Below, in pieces: positions 5,367-6,089 of a stretch of 6,089 nucleotides of DNA (its first letter is position 1; every line of letters begins with the position of its first letter). The translations under genes were made by a program, and so were the position numbers. Below the pieces are notes generated by a model, which was not told where the DNA came from, searched no databases, and saw only the letters and a list, made by a program, of their open reading frames with translations. The stretch comes from Flavobacteriaceae bacterium (lineage in GTDB: Bacteria > Bacteroidota > Bacteroidia > Flavobacteriales > Flavobacteriaceae), in assembly GCA_023700885.1 (NCBI GenBank), contig JAMPYA010000136.1, positions 1 to 6,089 of the forward strand, given 5' to 3'.

Positions 5367-6089
5367 TTAATGATGATCATCGGCTACTGCTTGACCAATA
5401 AATAAAGCTGATAATAACGTAAATACATACGCCTGTAATGCAGCTACTAACATTTCTAACATACTCATAAAAATGACAAATGCCCCTGATATAGGCGAAA
5501 CTGCCACCGTTTTAAATATAAATATTAAAGAAACTAAACTCAATATAATAATATGTCCTGCTGCAATATTAGCAAAAAGACGTATCATTAAAGCAAAAGG
5601 CTTTGTTAACATTCCAATAATTTCTATTGGAACCATAATTGGATAAAGAGCCTTTGGAACTGGAGGCATTAAAATATGTTTCCAGTAATATTTATTTCCA
5701 CTAAAAGTGGTAATTATAAAAGTGATTGAAGCTAATACAAATGTAAAAGCAATGTTTCCTGTTAAATTGGCACTAAATGGAAAAAATGGTATCAATCCAA
5801 TTAAATTGTTTATCCAGATAAAAAAGAAAATTGACAATAAATAAGGCATGTATCTAGCGTAATTTTTCTTTCCAATATTAGGAATAGCAATATCGTCGCG
5901 TACAAATATTACTAGTGGCTCCATAAAACCAGCTAATCCCTTTGGTGCGTTTGGATTGTTTTTATATGATTTAGCAACACTTAAGAAAATTAATGTTAGT
6001 ATAAGTACCGACATCAACATAGAAAAAACCAATTTAGTGATCGAAAAATTAAGGGGTCTAACAGAATAGTCTAATGCTTCTGCATGTCC
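5367..6089 (-). CDS. atpB: F1Fo ATP synthase subunit a, 5' end outside the window
   Basis: Subunit a holds the two proton half-channels facing the c ring. The frame stays open to the window edge: 240 residues are visible, beginning GHAEALDYSVRPLNFSITK, and the true start is beyond base 6089. A TTG at 6030-6032 lies within this conserved stretch and should not be taken as the start. Bacteroidota AtpB usually has a long N-terminal extension, which would account for the missing part. Counting from the first visible residue, Arg170 in IRLFANIAAGH is the essential arginine (E. coli Arg210), and Gln219 in ALQAYVF matches Gln252. His179 and Glu212 occupy the places of E. coli Glu219 and His245, so that pair is swapped, as in mitochondria. 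About five hydrophobic segments are visible. Confidence 0.97.
   Translation of the reverse strand, partial: GHAEALDYSVRPLNFSITKLVFSMLMSVLILTLIFLSVAKSYKNNPNAPKGLAGFMEPLVIFVRDDIAIPNIGKKNYARYMPYLLSIFFFIWINNLIGLIPFFPFSANLTGNIAFTFVLASITFIITTFSGNKYYWKHILMPPVPKALYPIMVPIEIIGMLTKPFALMIRLFANIAAGHIIILSLVSLIFIFKTVAVSPISGAFVIFMSMLEMLVAALQAYVFTLLSALFIGQAVADDHH

Overview
This AT-rich window looks like a chromosomal segment from a Bacteroidota bacterium, most likely class Flavobacteriia. Four things point that way: the protein sequences of the ATP synthase subunits, the gene order atpB-E-F-H-A-G without atpD or atpC, the lack of Shine-Dalgarno sequences before nearly every gene, and a small secreted beta-rich protein with the 'MKK...AQ' signal peptide common in that group. 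This placement rests on recognition of the sequences, not on a search.

Left part (1-1157, plus strand). The window opens inside an ALDH7-type aldehyde dehydrogenase (the antiquitin / L-aminoadipate-semialdehyde dehydrogenase family), of which the last 164 residues are present. A strong hairpin follows, with further small inverted repeats. After about 250 bp comes a 137-residue predicted outer-membrane beta-barrel protein of unknown function.

Middle (1158-1417). This is a convergent, gene-free spacer. It carries two degenerate 7-bp tandem arrays that share a 16-bp sequence, a 10-bp inverted repeat, and a perfect 32-bp palindrome that can act as a terminator from both sides.

Right part (1418-6089, minus strand). 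Reading 6089 to 1418, this is one operon for the F1Fo ATP synthase: a (atpB, 5' end cut by the window), c (atpE), b (atpF), delta (atpH), alpha (atpA) and gamma (atpG). a, b and the c ring form the membrane proton channel and stator. Delta fixes b to the alpha/beta head, and gamma is the rotating shaft. Beta (atpD) and epsilon (atpC) are not downstream of atpG, so they must be encoded elsewhere. The motor residues are those of a proton-driven enzyme, with the mitochondrial-type His/Glu arrangement in subunit a.

I see no mobile element, CRISPR array, defence system or RNA gene. The coding content is ordinary housekeeping. The most interesting signals are non-coding: a 14-bp stem-loop directly after atpE inside the operon, and intergenic DNA built on a strict 7-bp period, most clearly the whole atpA-atpG spacer.
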